Assembly: GCF_008935075.1 (NCBI RefSeq)
Contig: NZ_CP044545.1
Coordinates: 3,227,587 to 3,291,586, forward strand
Direction: 5' to 3'
DNA from: Pradoshia sp. D12
GTDB taxonomy: Bacteria; Bacillota; Bacilli; Bacillales; Pradoshiaceae
Length of the DNA: 64,000 nt
Under the pieces are notes generated by a model. That model was not told the origin of the DNA, made no database searches, and was given only the letters and a program-made list of their open reading frames with translations. This document shows positions 8,511-17,227 of this stretch, one piece after another. The stretch's first letter is position 1. Each line of letters opens with the position of its first letter. The position numbers and the translations under genes were made by a program.

Positions 8511-8554
8511 CGTAAAAAAAAGCGCCGATAAGTCACCAACAAGTGACCTACCGG
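8511..8554 (-). terminator. Terminator after ytnP
   Basis: On the minus strand a CCGGTAGGTCAC/GGTGACTTATCGG stem is followed by GCGC and a run of eight T residues. Confidence 0.8.
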
Positions 8555-8561
8555 ACAGCCT

Positions 8562-9413
8562 TTATTCTGGTCGATTTCGCTCAACTTTTTCGATTATTCC
8601 TTTTCCGTCTGCATCCCATTTGATGGCACGGTAAGCATAATCATGATAAAAAGTGAACCATGCTTTATTTTCAATTCCTTGTTTAATCCATTTCTCTTTT
8701 GCATGTATGGAATCCATCGGGTAATCATCATAAGCCAGCACCCATAGAGGATTCTGATGGGCATGCGTTGGCATAAGGTCTCCCATATGAATTAATTGTT
8801 GATTATTGTCCTCGAGCACGATAATGCTGTGACCGTCACTGTGGCCGCCTGTATGAATCATCCTCAGTCCTTCAGTGATTAATACTTCACCTTCAAATGT
8901 TTCGACCTGTGTAACAATTGGCTTCCAATTTTCTTCCCAGTAGGTATTACGGGAACGAATATTGGGATTCTGAAGTTCTTCCCATTCAATTTTCGAGGTA
9001 TAAATCGTTGCCTCAGGAAATAGGCTGATCAATTCGCCTTCCTGATAACCAGTCAGCCCACAGGCATGATCAAAATGCATATGAGTCATCAGAATTGCAT
9101 CGATATCCGAATAGGTCATTCCGAGCCTGCTCAAGGATTCCTCGAGCTTGGACTCTTCACTGACACCATAATTTCTAATTTGTTTTTCCGACAGCTTCCC
9201 TTTGCCGAGGCCAGCTTCGATTAAATAATTTTTATGATCTGTCTGTACTAAGATGGGGTCCGACCTTAACTCTATTTGGTTCAATTCATTAACAGGATAA
9301 CGTTTTGACCATAATGGTTTCGGAACCACTCCAAACATGGCTCCACCATCCATATGAGTATCTCCGCCATTCAACCAGGTTAATGTAAACTTACCAAATT
9401 GCAAAGTTTCCAT
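8562..9413 (-). CDS. ytnP: Metallo-beta-lactamase fold hydrolase YtnP (lactonase-like)
   Basis: A 283-residue protein of the metallo-beta-lactamase fold with the HMHFDH zinc motif at residues 111-116 and later ligands in GGHSDGHS and MGDLMPTH. Length and place directly before trmB match YtnP of B. subtilis, reported as a quorum-quenching lactonase that acts on N-acyl-homoserine lactones and blocks Streptomyces signalling. The substrate here is inferred. An AAGGGGC site lies 9 nt before the ATG. Its nearest upstream neighbour on this strand is trmB, 52 nt away, so the two may share a transcript. Confidence 0.85.
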   Translation of the reverse strand: METLQFGKFTLTWLNGGDTHMDGGAMFGVVPKPLWSKRYPVNELNQIELRSDPILVQTDHKNYLIEAGLGKGKLSEKQIRNYGVSEESKLEESLSRLGMTYSDIDAILMTHMHFDHACGLTGYQEGELISLFPEATIYTSKIEWEELQNPNIRSRNTYWEENWKPIVTQVETFEGEVLITEGLRMIHTGGHSDGHSIIVLEDNNQQLIHMGDLMPTHAHQNPLWVLAYDDYPMDSIHAKEKWIKQGIENKAWFTFYHDYAYRAIKWDADGKGIIEKVERNRPE

Positions 9414-9465
9414 AATCTATAAGCCCCTTTTTATAAGTGTGTTGACAGATCAAAAAACCATAGGA

Positions 9466-10101
9466 TTAAAAGGAGACTTCACAACGATAAATTGGATTGC
9501 CCTTTGCTGAAAATTTTTGTTCATATTCAGTCATAATATTGCCTTCCATATCACTGTTGTGTAAATCCAAGCTCACTTCATTTAATGTCATCCCATAATG
9601 CGAGAAGCTTACAAGTGAGTATTCAAATAATCCTCTGTTATCTGTCTTAAAATGAATTTCGCCATGCTCCGGCAAAATTCCTTTATATAGATCAAGGAAT
9701 GTCTTATACGTCAATCTTCTCTTTTCATGACGTTTCTTAGGCCATGGATCAGAGAAATTCAGATAAACACGGGAAACTTCTCCCTCTGCAAAAATATTTG
9801 GAAGCTCTTCGGCATTCACATTCAGCAACTTCACATTTGGAAGATTAGATTCCAGCAATCGATCAAGTGCTGTAACAATCACACGCTCTGCCAATTCAAT
9901 ACCGATATAATTAATATCCGGATTTTGTGCAGCCATACCATTAATAAATTGTCCTTTACCAGTACCTACTTCTATATGAATCGGATTATTATTCCCAAAC
10001 ACTTCATTCCATGAACCCTTTTTAGTAGTCGGCTCCTGAATGCAATAATAAGGATTGGCCATTAGCTTATCCTTAGCCCATGGTTTATAACGTTGTCTCA
10101 A
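9466..10101 (-). CDS. trmB: tRNA (guanine-N7-)-methyltransferase TrmB
   Basis: A 211-residue SAM-dependent enzyme that makes m7G46 in the tRNA variable loop. The TrmB signature is clear: N-terminal [16 protein letters not shown] motif [10 protein letters not shown], and the family motif [17 protein letters not shown]. Length matches the B. subtilis enzyme, which acts as a homodimer. The start is a TTG 8 nt after a GGAGGTG site. It probably starts a transcript running into ytnP. Confidence 0.95.
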   Translation of the reverse strand: MRQRYKPWAKDKLMANPYYCIQEPTTKKGSWNEVFGNNNPIHIEVGTGKGQFINGMAAQNPDINYIGIELAERVIVTALDRLLESNLPNVKLLNVNAEELPNIFAEGEVSRVYLNFSDPWPKKRHEKRRLTYKTFLDLYKGILPEHGEIHFKTDNRGLFEYSLVSFSHYGMTLNEVSLDLHNSDMEGNIMTEYEQKFSAKGNPIYRCEVSF

Positions 10102-10182
10102 ATTTGTGCACCTCCGCTAAAATACGTAAAAAAAGAGTAGCATAACATTTCATAAAATACCATGCTTATTAGTTAAAACATA

Positions 10183-10205
10183 ATAAAAACCGGCATATGC
10201 CGGTT
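10183..10205 (-). terminator. Perfect 18-nt palindrome followed by T run
   Basis: AACCGGCATATGCCGGTT (10188-10205) is a perfect palindrome. On the minus strand it is followed by TTTATTAT. It lies upstream of trmB and beyond the minus-strand ytmP gene, so it would stop ytmP transcripts that run antisense through ytzH. Confidence 0.6.
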
Positions 10206-10274
10206 AAATATGAATAAATTTGGCTAAACTTTCACAACCTAAAATTGAATATGAAGAGAAGGGTTGTGGATAAT

Positions 10275-10553
10275 TTGCCATTATCACAAAATCATCATTG
10301 GATGTTAGTAAAAGATATTTTAAATAATCATCAAGAAGATTGCTGCGGTTCACAATCAGAAGTTGAACAGCTTGAGAGAACTGTTAAATCCCTGATGGTT
10401 CAACCCGGTCTTGATGTAAATACAAAAGCTGTACTTGATGAGATTTACCAATACAGCCAAAGCGGTATACATGCCGCCAACCTGGAAAGTCATATAGAAG
10501 CACACCAGCAGCAACTCTCTGGCTGGGTTCGAGACATTGATCAATATTCCTGA
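10275..10553 (+). CDS. ytzH: YtzH-like protein
   Basis: A small acidic protein of about 92 residues in the YtzH family, function unknown. The conserved part is LPLSQNHHWMLVKDILNNHQ followed by DCCG. The start is uncertain: I chose the TTG at 10275 because GAAGGG lies about 11 nt before it and because family members begin with this motif; GTG at 10266 and TTG at 10245 are alternatives. Its 3' end overlaps the convergent ytmP by 13 nt. Same neighbours (trmB, ytmP) as in B. subtilis. Confidence 0.75.
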   Translation: MPLSQNHHWMLVKDILNNHQEDCCGSQSEVEQLERTVKSLMVQPGLDVNTKAVLDEIYQYSQSGIHAANLESHIEAHQQQLSGWVRDIDQYS

Positions 10554-11317
10554 GCAAATTTTAAATATTCGATATACCGGTTCATTTCATGCAACCGGTT
10601 TTTTCGTTTGTGCAAGACTATATTTTGTATAACCTGTGCAAGCACATGCCATTTCATCCTTAACTTAAGGTCTTCAGTGAGCTCTAATCCGTATTTGGAT
10701 AGCCATTCCTTCCAATGCTCTTGTTTAACATAGGAATATAATAGCATACCGATATCCATAGCCGGATCTGCGATAATTGCACCGTCCCAATCAATCAAAT
10801 ATAGATCACCATTGTCAGAAATAAGGAGATTATTATGATTAATATCACCATGGCATACAACTTGCTGGTCACTGTTGACATCCTGTATATGTCTTTCCAT
10901 AAATTCAATCGTATTTTGAATACTTGGATGATTTTCTAATTCCTTATCAAGGGAATTTTTTACGGACATTAGGATTTGTGTAGGTGTTTGGGCTGTCTTA
11001 CCTAGGCGTCGAAGCATGTTTAATAAAGGTTTAGAAAGATGGATTTTCTGAAGCAATTCAGCAACCGCTTCTTCACTCATCTCAGTAGGATGTAATTCTC
11101 TACCATTCATCCATTCCTGAGCAGTAATCACGTCTCCATTTTCAAGCCTCTTGGTCCAGATCAGTTTTGGCACTATTCCTTCAGCGGAAAGCACAGCTAA
11201 AAAAGGAGACGAATTCCTTTTTAAAAATAGTCTTTGCTCATCATGCCTAGCAATAAACGCTTCACCTGTTGCTCCTCCGGCAGGGGTTATCTCCCACTCT
11301 TGCCCTAAATAATCCAT
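10541..11317 (-). CDS. ytmP: YtmP, aminoglycoside phosphotransferase/choline kinase-fold protein
   Basis: About 258 residues with a kinase-like APH fold. The catalytic loop is VCHGDINHNN and the metal-binding aspartate follows in YLIDWDGA. The N-terminal PAGGATGEAF is the nucleotide loop. YtmP of B. subtilis has this fold but no settled substrate; small-molecule phosphorylation is likely, and aminoglycoside resistance should not be assumed. I start at the ATG (11317), 7 nt after GAAGGTG, rather than at a TTG five codons earlier. Convergent with ytzH. Confidence 0.82.
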   Translation of the reverse strand: MDYLGQEWEITPAGGATGEAFIARHDEQRLFLKRNSSPFLAVLSAEGIVPKLIWTKRLENGDVITAQEWMNGRELHPTEMSEEAVAELLQKIHLSKPLLNMLRRLGKTAQTPTQILMSVKNSLDKELENHPSIQNTIEFMERHIQDVNSDQQVVCHGDINHNNLLISDNGDLYLIDWDGAIIADPAMDIGMLLYSYVKQEHWKEWLSKYGLELTEDLKLRMKWHVLAQVIQNIVLHKRKNRLHEMNRYIEYLKFAQEY

Positions 11318-11369
11318 GGTATTCACCTTCAATAATCTAATCTATTCTGGCATGGTTGTATGTAAAAAT

Positions 11370-11402
11370 AAAAAAGACAGCCATTGACTGCTTTTTTCCA
11401 AT
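11370..11402 (-). terminator. Probable terminator after amyX
   Basis: Minus-strand A-rich arm, short stem (GCAGTC...GGCTGT) and a run of six T residues, 58 nt after the amyX stop. The GC part of the stem is weak. Confidence 0.5.
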
Positions 11403-11459
11403 AGCCATCTTATTAAATTTTAGTAGGTTAGGGACACATTCGTCAAGTGTTCCTGACTA

Positions 11460-13604
11460 TTATTCCTGAACAAACACATATGTTCGCAAAGGTTCAAGGG
11501 TATAATCTCTTATGCTTTTCCTGATTATACGGTCTCCTTGTCCATCAGCACAACTATCACAAAGAATATCCCATTCAGTATCATTTGGCAGAGTGATTGC
11601 TGTTTCCTTTTCAGCATGGTGGAAGATTACTAAAATATTTTTCCAGCTTCCATATTCACCGACATTTTCATACATCAGGGCATGACAATTAACATGAATA
11701 TCGACAATTTTCATATGTCTTTCTATTTCTTCACGTGTTCGAAAACGGAATGCACCATGGCTTTTTCGAATTTGTATCAAGCATTTTAAATAAGATATTG
11801 TTTCATCATGTTGCTCTCTTAGATCCCAATTAAGTTCATTTATCCAATCCGGTGAACAATAACTATTTTCGATTCCTTGTTTTGTTCTAAAAAATTCCTG
11901 TCCACTATGCAAAAATGGAATACCTTGTGAAAGCAAGACAATACTTGTAGCAAAACGATGACGGCGCTGCCTTAATTCATTTGACTCCAACCCATTAGCC
12001 ACCTGAAGGCGATCCCATAATGTGTGATTATCATGACATTCCACAAAATTGACTGATTGTACCGATGTCAATGGATATTCGGTACCTGTATTGGTCACAA
12101 GCTCAAAGAAATCATGCGGCTCTACTCTTTTACCGGAAATATAGCCGATATCTTTTAAATCAAAATTACTTCCTTTAATCGTATCTCTAAAGCGATCATT
12201 AAAGAATCCAATACCCGTTAATTTATGAGCATTTGCAATCGTTGATTTTTGCTCAGCAGGGAGTGCTGTGTGTAAATCCCAGCCTTCTCCGATGAGAATG
12301 GCATCCGGTCTTATTTCTCTTACCACACGTTCTATTTCCTTCATCGTATCCAAGTCTAGTAAGCCCATTAAATCAAATCTAAATCCATCAACCTGAAAAT
12401 ACTCCAACCAATATTTAATGGAGGCTATAATGAATTTTCGGACCATAAATCGTTCTGATGCTACATCATTTCCACAGCCGCTGCCATTTGAAGGCATTCC
12501 GTTTGAATCATAGCGGAAATAATAGCCAGGTACGATTTTCTCAAAGTTAGACAATTCCTTTTGAAATACATGATTATAAACAACATCCAAAATAACGCCA
12601 AGTCCATTTTTATGAAGACTCTTAATCAATTCCTTTAATTCTTCTATTCGATTGAACGGCAGATGCGGATTTGTGCTGTAGACTCCTACTGGAGAATTAA
12701 AATGACGCGGATTATAACCCCAATTATACTCCTTACCAATGACTGTTTCATCAACCCCTGAGAAATCATTAACCGGCAAGAGTTCAATATGAGTAACTCC
12801 AAGTTCCTTTAAATAACTGATCCCGGTTGAATATCCTTTGTTTGTTTTCGTATTTTCTTCTGTAAACGCCAAGTATTTCCCCTTGGCATCCATGCCGCTG
12901 TTGTTATGATGAGAAAAGTCGCGTACATGTGTTTCATAGATAATTGCATCGACATGGCTGTCTAACGTGGGAATTTTATAGGAATGTCTTTCGATTTTTT
13001 CGGGATCTATAATAGCGCTGTATTGGCCATTTACAGAAACAGCCTTCGAATATGGGTCGGTTGCTTCTCTCCAAATATAATTGACACGAACCAAATAAGA
13101 ATAAAAATAACCCTTTAAATCATTATGAATCGTTAATGACCATACTCCTCTTTCCCCCCGCTGCATCGCCACAGTTCCTTTTTCGGCCCCAAAATCATTG
13201 ATTAGCTTAACCTTTACACTGGTAGCAGTTGGTGCCCATAGCTTAAACACTGTCTTTTCTTTTGTATAGACAGCGCCTAAATCATTTCCATCATAATGAT
13301 AATGTTCATCAAATTCAGGAGTCCGGATTACTGCACCTGTCCGAAGTCCAAAGGCTATTCCTTTATCATCCTCTATTTGATACTCTTCACCGAGCGGTAT
13401 TTCAAATGGAGCCGTACATATATATTTAATGTAATGCTCTATTCGAACGACCTCTTCAACCTTTAATACGCCAATTTTTTGACCTTCGAAATAAATCGTA
13501 AAGGTCGGGGTTTCGTTATCACGATAATTAAGTGGAATTAAGATGGTAATTTTGTTTAATGCGTCCAAAAAAGCTGAAAACCTATCTGAATACACAATAC
13601 TCAC
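11460..13604 (-). CDS. amyX: Type I pullulanase AmyX
   Basis: A 714-residue glycoside hydrolase that cleaves alpha-1,6 branches in pullulan, glycogen or limit dextrins. N-terminal residues form beta domains ending in a CBM48-like module (TVFKLWAPTATSVKVKL). The GH13 barrel follows, with the pullulanase motif YNWGYNP, region I DVVYNHV, region II GFRFDLMG with the catalytic aspartate, region III EGW with the catalytic glutamate, and region IV FVECHDNHTLWD. There is no signal peptide, so it is intracellular. It overlaps ytlR by 4 nt (ATGA) and is the last gene of ytlQ-ytlR-amyX. Together with glgP, glgA and glgD it fits glycogen turnover. Confidence 0.93.
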   Translation of the reverse strand: MSIVYSDRFSAFLDALNKITILIPLNYRDNETPTFTIYFEGQKIGVLKVEEVVRIEHYIKYICTAPFEIPLGEEYQIEDDKGIAFGLRTGAVIRTPEFDEHYHYDGNDLGAVYTKEKTVFKLWAPTATSVKVKLINDFGAEKGTVAMQRGERGVWSLTIHNDLKGYFYSYLVRVNYIWREATDPYSKAVSVNGQYSAIIDPEKIERHSYKIPTLDSHVDAIIYETHVRDFSHHNNSGMDAKGKYLAFTEENTKTNKGYSTGISYLKELGVTHIELLPVNDFSGVDETVIGKEYNWGYNPRHFNSPVGVYSTNPHLPFNRIEELKELIKSLHKNGLGVILDVVYNHVFQKELSNFEKIVPGYYFRYDSNGMPSNGSGCGNDVASERFMVRKFIIASIKYWLEYFQVDGFRFDLMGLLDLDTMKEIERVVREIRPDAILIGEGWDLHTALPAEQKSTIANAHKLTGIGFFNDRFRDTIKGSNFDLKDIGYISGKRVEPHDFFELVTNTGTEYPLTSVQSVNFVECHDNHTLWDRLQVANGLESNELRQRRHRFATSIVLLSQGIPFLHSGQEFFRTKQGIENSYCSPDWINELNWDLREQHDETISYLKCLIQIRKSHGAFRFRTREEIERHMKIVDIHVNCHALMYENVGEYGSWKNILVIFHHAEKETAITLPNDTEWDILCDSCADGQGDRIIRKSIRDYTLEPLRTYVFVQE

Positions 13605-14530
13605 TCTCCTAAAGCTGCAATATTTACTTTATGATGATGCATATTAACGACTACCTTATCATTGCCAATATAATCGCCATCTGCATGAATAAATGCTGGT
13701 TGCTCAGAAGAAAGTTTTATATTCTTCCCTTGTAATTCCTGTACTCCCCTTATTTTGAGATGGCCGCCCCAAACTACTGTGACGAACATAAGTATCAGTT
13801 TCCATTTGGAAATATTATGTACGATTATGATATGAAAAAGCCCGTCATCTGGTTTCGAGTTTGGTGAAATCTTTATTCCACCACCAAAATAGGGCTGATT
13901 GGATGTCGTAACAAGCCAAACATTTTTATAGTTGAGGTCCCGGCCATCTATCGAAAGAGAAACATCAATTGGTCTATATGTTAACCATTTAATAAAAAAG
14001 AAATATAAATAAACAAGCTTTCCAGCGCCTATTTTATTAAAGTAATATTTTGATTTCGACTCATTTACAGCTTTTGTAACTGCTGCATCCAATCCCATAC
14101 CCAAACTGTTCATAAAATACCCTTGTTTGTCAGTTTTATAGGATCCTAGATCGATTGGTGTCATTTTTTCACTATTTAGACACAATTTTTTAAATGCTTT
14201 AGTCGGATTTTTATCAATCTGGTATCCTCTTGAAAAATCATTTCCGGATCCTGCAGGAATATAAGATATCCTGGCTTCTTTATATCCGACAGCACCATTA
14301 ATGACTTCATGAATCGTCCCGTCTCCACCTACAGCAATAATTAACGAATCACTCTCCTTTTCCAAAATTTCTCTAGTGATTTTACAGGCATGTCCTTCAT
14401 ATTCTGTATACCTATATTGGTAATGGATATTTTCACGTTCTAGGTATTTTTTTACCTTTTTCCAAATTTTTAAGCTTCCCCTATTCTTCGCGGCAGGATT
14501 TATAATGAAATTGAACTTCTCCTTGCTCAT
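13601..14530 (-). CDS. ytlR: YtlR, diacylglycerol/lipid kinase family protein
   Basis: A 309-residue protein of the DagK-catalytic family (DgkB/YegS/BmrU type). The nucleotide site is shown by NPAAKNRGS near the N-terminus, GGDGTIHEVING and the PAGSGNDFSRG loop. Enzymes of this family phosphorylate diacylglycerol or related lipids at the membrane; the YtlR substrate is not established. I start at 14530 (MSKEKFNFI), which has GGGAAG 7 nt upstream, not at the longer frame start 11 codons earlier. It lies 10 nt after ytlQ and overlaps amyX by 4 nt, so translation is likely coupled. Confidence 0.85.
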   Translation of the reverse strand: MSKEKFNFIINPAAKNRGSLKIWKKVKKYLERENIHYQYRYTEYEGHACKITREILEKESDSLIIAVGGDGTIHEVINGAVGYKEARISYIPAGSGNDFSRGYQIDKNPTKAFKKLCLNSEKMTPIDLGSYKTDKQGYFMNSLGMGLDAAVTKAVNESKSKYYFNKIGAGKLVYLYFFFIKWLTYRPIDVSLSIDGRDLNYKNVWLVTTSNQPYFGGGIKISPNSKPDDGLFHIIIVHNISKWKLILMFVTVVWGGHLKIRGVQELQGKNIKLSSEQPAFIHADGDYIGNDKVVVNMHHHKVNIAALGE

Positions 14531-14540
14531 TAAAGCTTCC

Positions 14541-15536
14541 CTATAAACCGCTCTCTCTATCAAGCTCCTCCAACTCCTCTTCCAAATCCATTCTAATAGT
14601 GTAGGCTGTACTGCAGTAGTCCAATAGAGCCTGACCTGACTTAAGCTGTTGGTTTTTTATAGGAGACTGATTATTACGTATGCCCTCAAACCATCTTGCA
14701 TAAGAACGCTTGTCGATGATTATCTCTGTATGGATGGCATTTACATCATCGATATATCCATTACGACAAATGATTCCTTTCCTGATTGGCATATCAATCT
14801 CCTTGCTTTCTAAGATCCTCTTAATGATTCTTTCCATACGATTTATGGATATATACGGGTTTAACACTTTTTTGTCTGCCCGATTATGATGTTTTCTTGT
14901 CCAAAACCTTCCCCTGTCCGCCAAAAATACGGCATCCTCTTCTGCTTCAAGAAAAGTTAAGCACCATATTTCCGTAGGCGTCATAAGCAGAATATCCAAT
15001 TCTACCGGTGCATTTTTAAACTGAAAGACAGGCTTGTAAAGAATTAAGCAGTTATCAGGAAAGCGTTGCAAAAAATAACGCAGTTTCTGGTCATATACAT
15101 AATTGGCATTTACTACAGATTTTTCTCTTAAGGTTGAACTCGCCCATTTAAGCTGAAAATTAAAAATCCGATCTAAAAATTGCTGTTTTAAATCGCTCTC
15201 TATTCGTGGGGGGAATTTCAAAAACCGTCCCAATTCCTGTTCTCTGTTTGAAACAGTTTGCCCTTCATGAACGTGAAAAGGTTCGCTTTGTTCTCTTTTA
15301 GTAAATATCTTCTTAAACGTCTCCGAGAGAGTTCTCTTTTTAATGGGATCATCCTGATTTTGATATATCTCATTGTTTTCTCCGCCAATCAGCCAGTCAT
15401 TGATATCTCCTTCTTCATAAGCCTGCTTTAGTTTAGTCCACTGCTGTTTTTTTAAGCGGACAAACTGAGAGGAATAATGATAAATATCCTGTTCATAACG
15501 GGATACATAATCCTGCAGTTTAATTAATTGTCCCAT
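14541..15536 (-). CDS. ytlQ: YtlQ, possible NERD (nuclease-related) domain protein
   Basis: A 331-residue soluble protein matching YtlQ of B. subtilis by position and general sequence. Residues 150-260 contain VELDILLMTPTEIWCLTFLE, which resembles the beta-strand core with an acidic residue of NERD/restriction-nuclease-like folds; the N-terminal 110 residues are charged and probably helical. Nuclease activity is speculative. It is first in the ytlQ-ytlR-amyX group. Confidence 0.65.
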   Translation of the reverse strand: MGQLIKLQDYVSRYEQDIYHYSSQFVRLKKQQWTKLKQAYEEGDINDWLIGGENNEIYQNQDDPIKKRTLSETFKKIFTKREQSEPFHVHEGQTVSNREQELGRFLKFPPRIESDLKQQFLDRIFNFQLKWASSTLREKSVVNANYVYDQKLRYFLQRFPDNCLILYKPVFQFKNAPVELDILLMTPTEIWCLTFLEAEEDAVFLADRGRFWTRKHHNRADKKVLNPYISINRMERIIKRILESKEIDMPIRKGIICRNGYIDDVNAIHTEIIIDKRSYARWFEGIRNNQSPIKNQQLKSGQALLDYCSTAYTIRMDLEEELEELDRESGL

Positions 15537-15661
15537 CCCGTTTCCCCTGCCCTTTTCTAGTCTCTTTAAAATCTATATGGTCATTTTAGATGTGCATAAT
15601 CATGACCAATAAAGCCTTCATGTTTTAATCAATTCAACCTACCATTACGTTTATGAATATC

Positions 15662-16222
15662 TTACACCAATGGAAATTTAATGATCGGTTCATATTTAGG
15701 AATAGATTGGCTATTGGTTTGATATAGAACGAGATGCTGTACCTGAAATTCTGGTATAGATGGGAGAGAGTCTTCTAGTTGTCTTAGACTGTCTTTTTCC
15801 ATTGCCTCCATACATCTTCTTGCTATCGTAGCATGCGGTGTAAACGGCTTTGTATCCAACTTAAAGCCGATACTTGTACAAGCATTCCATACGTTCTTCT
15901 GCACTTCATATAAGATCGGCTGTTTCCTCACATCTGCCCATAGAATTCTTGGCTGATTCACCATACCAAATGTACCCAATCCTTTAATCGTTAATGGAAA
16001 TGAAACAAGTTGCTCTGCTCTTGACTTCAATAAATTCACAGCACCATCCAACATACTATGAGAGGCACTGCCAAGGAATGCTAAAGTAATATGATAATCG
16101 CTTGGATGAACCCAGCTTTTAAATGCATACATACGTTCTAATTCAGCAGCCCATTGGTGCAATGATTCTTTAATCTCCTTAGGTAATTCAATTGCAAAAA
16201 AATAATGATTCTGTCTATTCAT
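15662..16222 (-). CDS. thpR: RNA 2',3'-cyclic phosphodiesterase (2'-5' RNA ligase family)
   Basis: A 186-residue 2H phosphoesterase. The two catalytic HxTx motifs are HITL (44-47) and HATI about 85 residues later, the spacing of ThpR/LigT. These enzymes open 2',3'-cyclic phosphates on RNA ends and can join 2'-5' linkages in vitro. It corresponds to YtlP of B. subtilis. I start at 16222 (MNRQNHYFFA), 9 nt after AAGGAGA, rather than 12 codons earlier. It is separated from dat by a terminator. Confidence 0.9.
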   Translation of the reverse strand: MNRQNHYFFAIELPKEIKESLHQWAAELERMYAFKSWVHPSDYHITLAFLGSASHSMLDGAVNLLKSRAEQLVSFPLTIKGLGTFGMVNQPRILWADVRKQPILYEVQKNVWNACTSIGFKLDTKPFTPHATIARRCMEAMEKDSLRQLEDSLPSIPEFQVQHLVLYQTNSQSIPKYEPIIKFPLV

Positions 16223-16305
16223 CGGCCTATCTCCTTCATATTTTAACATAATGTCCACCCTTCTATTTTAACTATTTAGACGATTTTGAATAAAAATGTT
16301 TATTC

Positions 16306-16343
16306 AAAAAAGAGTTCAGGGTTAGTATTCCCTGAACTCTTTT
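16306..16343 (-). terminator. Terminator after dat
   Basis: A perfect AAGAGTTCAGGG/CCCTGAACTCTT stem followed by a T run on the minus strand. Confidence 0.95.
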
Positions 16344-16347
16344 CCAT

Positions 16348-17202
16348 TTACTTTAATCTTCCGCATTCATTTTCAATTTTAGCAAGGAAGGCTTTCTGAA
16401 GCTTTCTTGTTGTAGTATATGGGGCTTTTCCAACCGCTTGTCCGTTGGTTTTTACAACGGGTATAATTTCTAATGTGGTACCAGACAGAAATACCTCATC
16501 AGCCGACATTAATTCCCCAGGTGTAAATGGTCTTTCTTCGTAAGGAATTGAAAGCTCCTCACAAAGCATTAAAACCAACTGCCTGGTAATCCCATTTAAA
16601 ATTAGATTGTTTGCAGGATGAGTAATCAGAATACCATCCTTTATAATCGATACATTCGTATGACTGCCTTCTGTTATCATGCCATCTCTGTTTAAAATCG
16701 CTTCCTTACATCCCTGTTTAACCGCCTCTTCAAAGGCTAGGATATTACCGAGAAGGTTCAAGCTTTTAATATCGCAATTAAGCCACCGTTTATCTTCAAT
16801 AATACAGACTTCAGCACCTGACTCCATCAGTACAACAGGACGTTCAGATTCTCTTGTATAAGCGATAAAGGTCGGTACCACCTCTTTACCTGGAAAAGCA
16901 TGATTCCGCGGTGAAACCCCCCGTGTAAATTGCAGATAAACAGTACCGGTAGTCAGCTCATTTTTAAGAACCAATTCCTCAATAATCTCCTTAAGGCGTT
17001 TCGGACTGTAGGGTATCTCTATGCCGATCTTTTGTGCGCTTGCAAACAGACGCCTGCTATGCCCTTCCCACGCAAATAGCTTTCCATTATAAATCCGTAT
17101 AACCTCGTAGATACCATCCCCAAATTGATACCCACGATCTTCTATATCGATGGCAATTGTTTCTCTTTTCGAAAGGACGCCATTGTGAACAATATAATCC
17201 AT
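16348..17202 (-). CDS. dat: D-alanine aminotransferase
   Basis: A 284-residue fold-type IV PLP enzyme that interconverts D-alanine and 2-oxoglutarate with pyruvate and D-glutamate, supplying D-amino acids for the cell wall. The PLP lysine is K146 in CDIKSLNLLGN; the conserved arginine/histidine pair is in SPRNHAFPG (97-105). Length matches the Bacillus enzymes (about 282). Start chosen at 17202 (MDYIVHNGVL) with GGGGAG 9 nt upstream. It follows pepV by 25 nt and probably forms an operon with it. Confidence 0.92.
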   Translation of the reverse strand: MDYIVHNGVLSKRETIAIDIEDRGYQFGDGIYEVIRIYNGKLFAWEGHSRRLFASAQKIGIEIPYSPKRLKEIIEELVLKNELTTGTVYLQFTRGVSPRNHAFPGKEVVPTFIAYTRESERPVVLMESGAEVCIIEDKRWLNCDIKSLNLLGNILAFEEAVKQGCKEAILNRDGMITEGSHTNVSIIKDGILITHPANNLILNGITRQLVLMLCEELSIPYEERPFTPGELMSADEVFLSGTTLEIIPVVKTNGQAVGKAPYTTTRKLQKAFLAKIENECGRLK

Positions 17203-17227
17203 TTCCCCCAACTCCCCTTGTGATAGA

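Noticed and set aside
10541-11317. Aminoglycoside resistance phosphotransferase
   Set aside because: The APH fold is shared with many house-keeping kinases and the gene is a syntenic YtmP.
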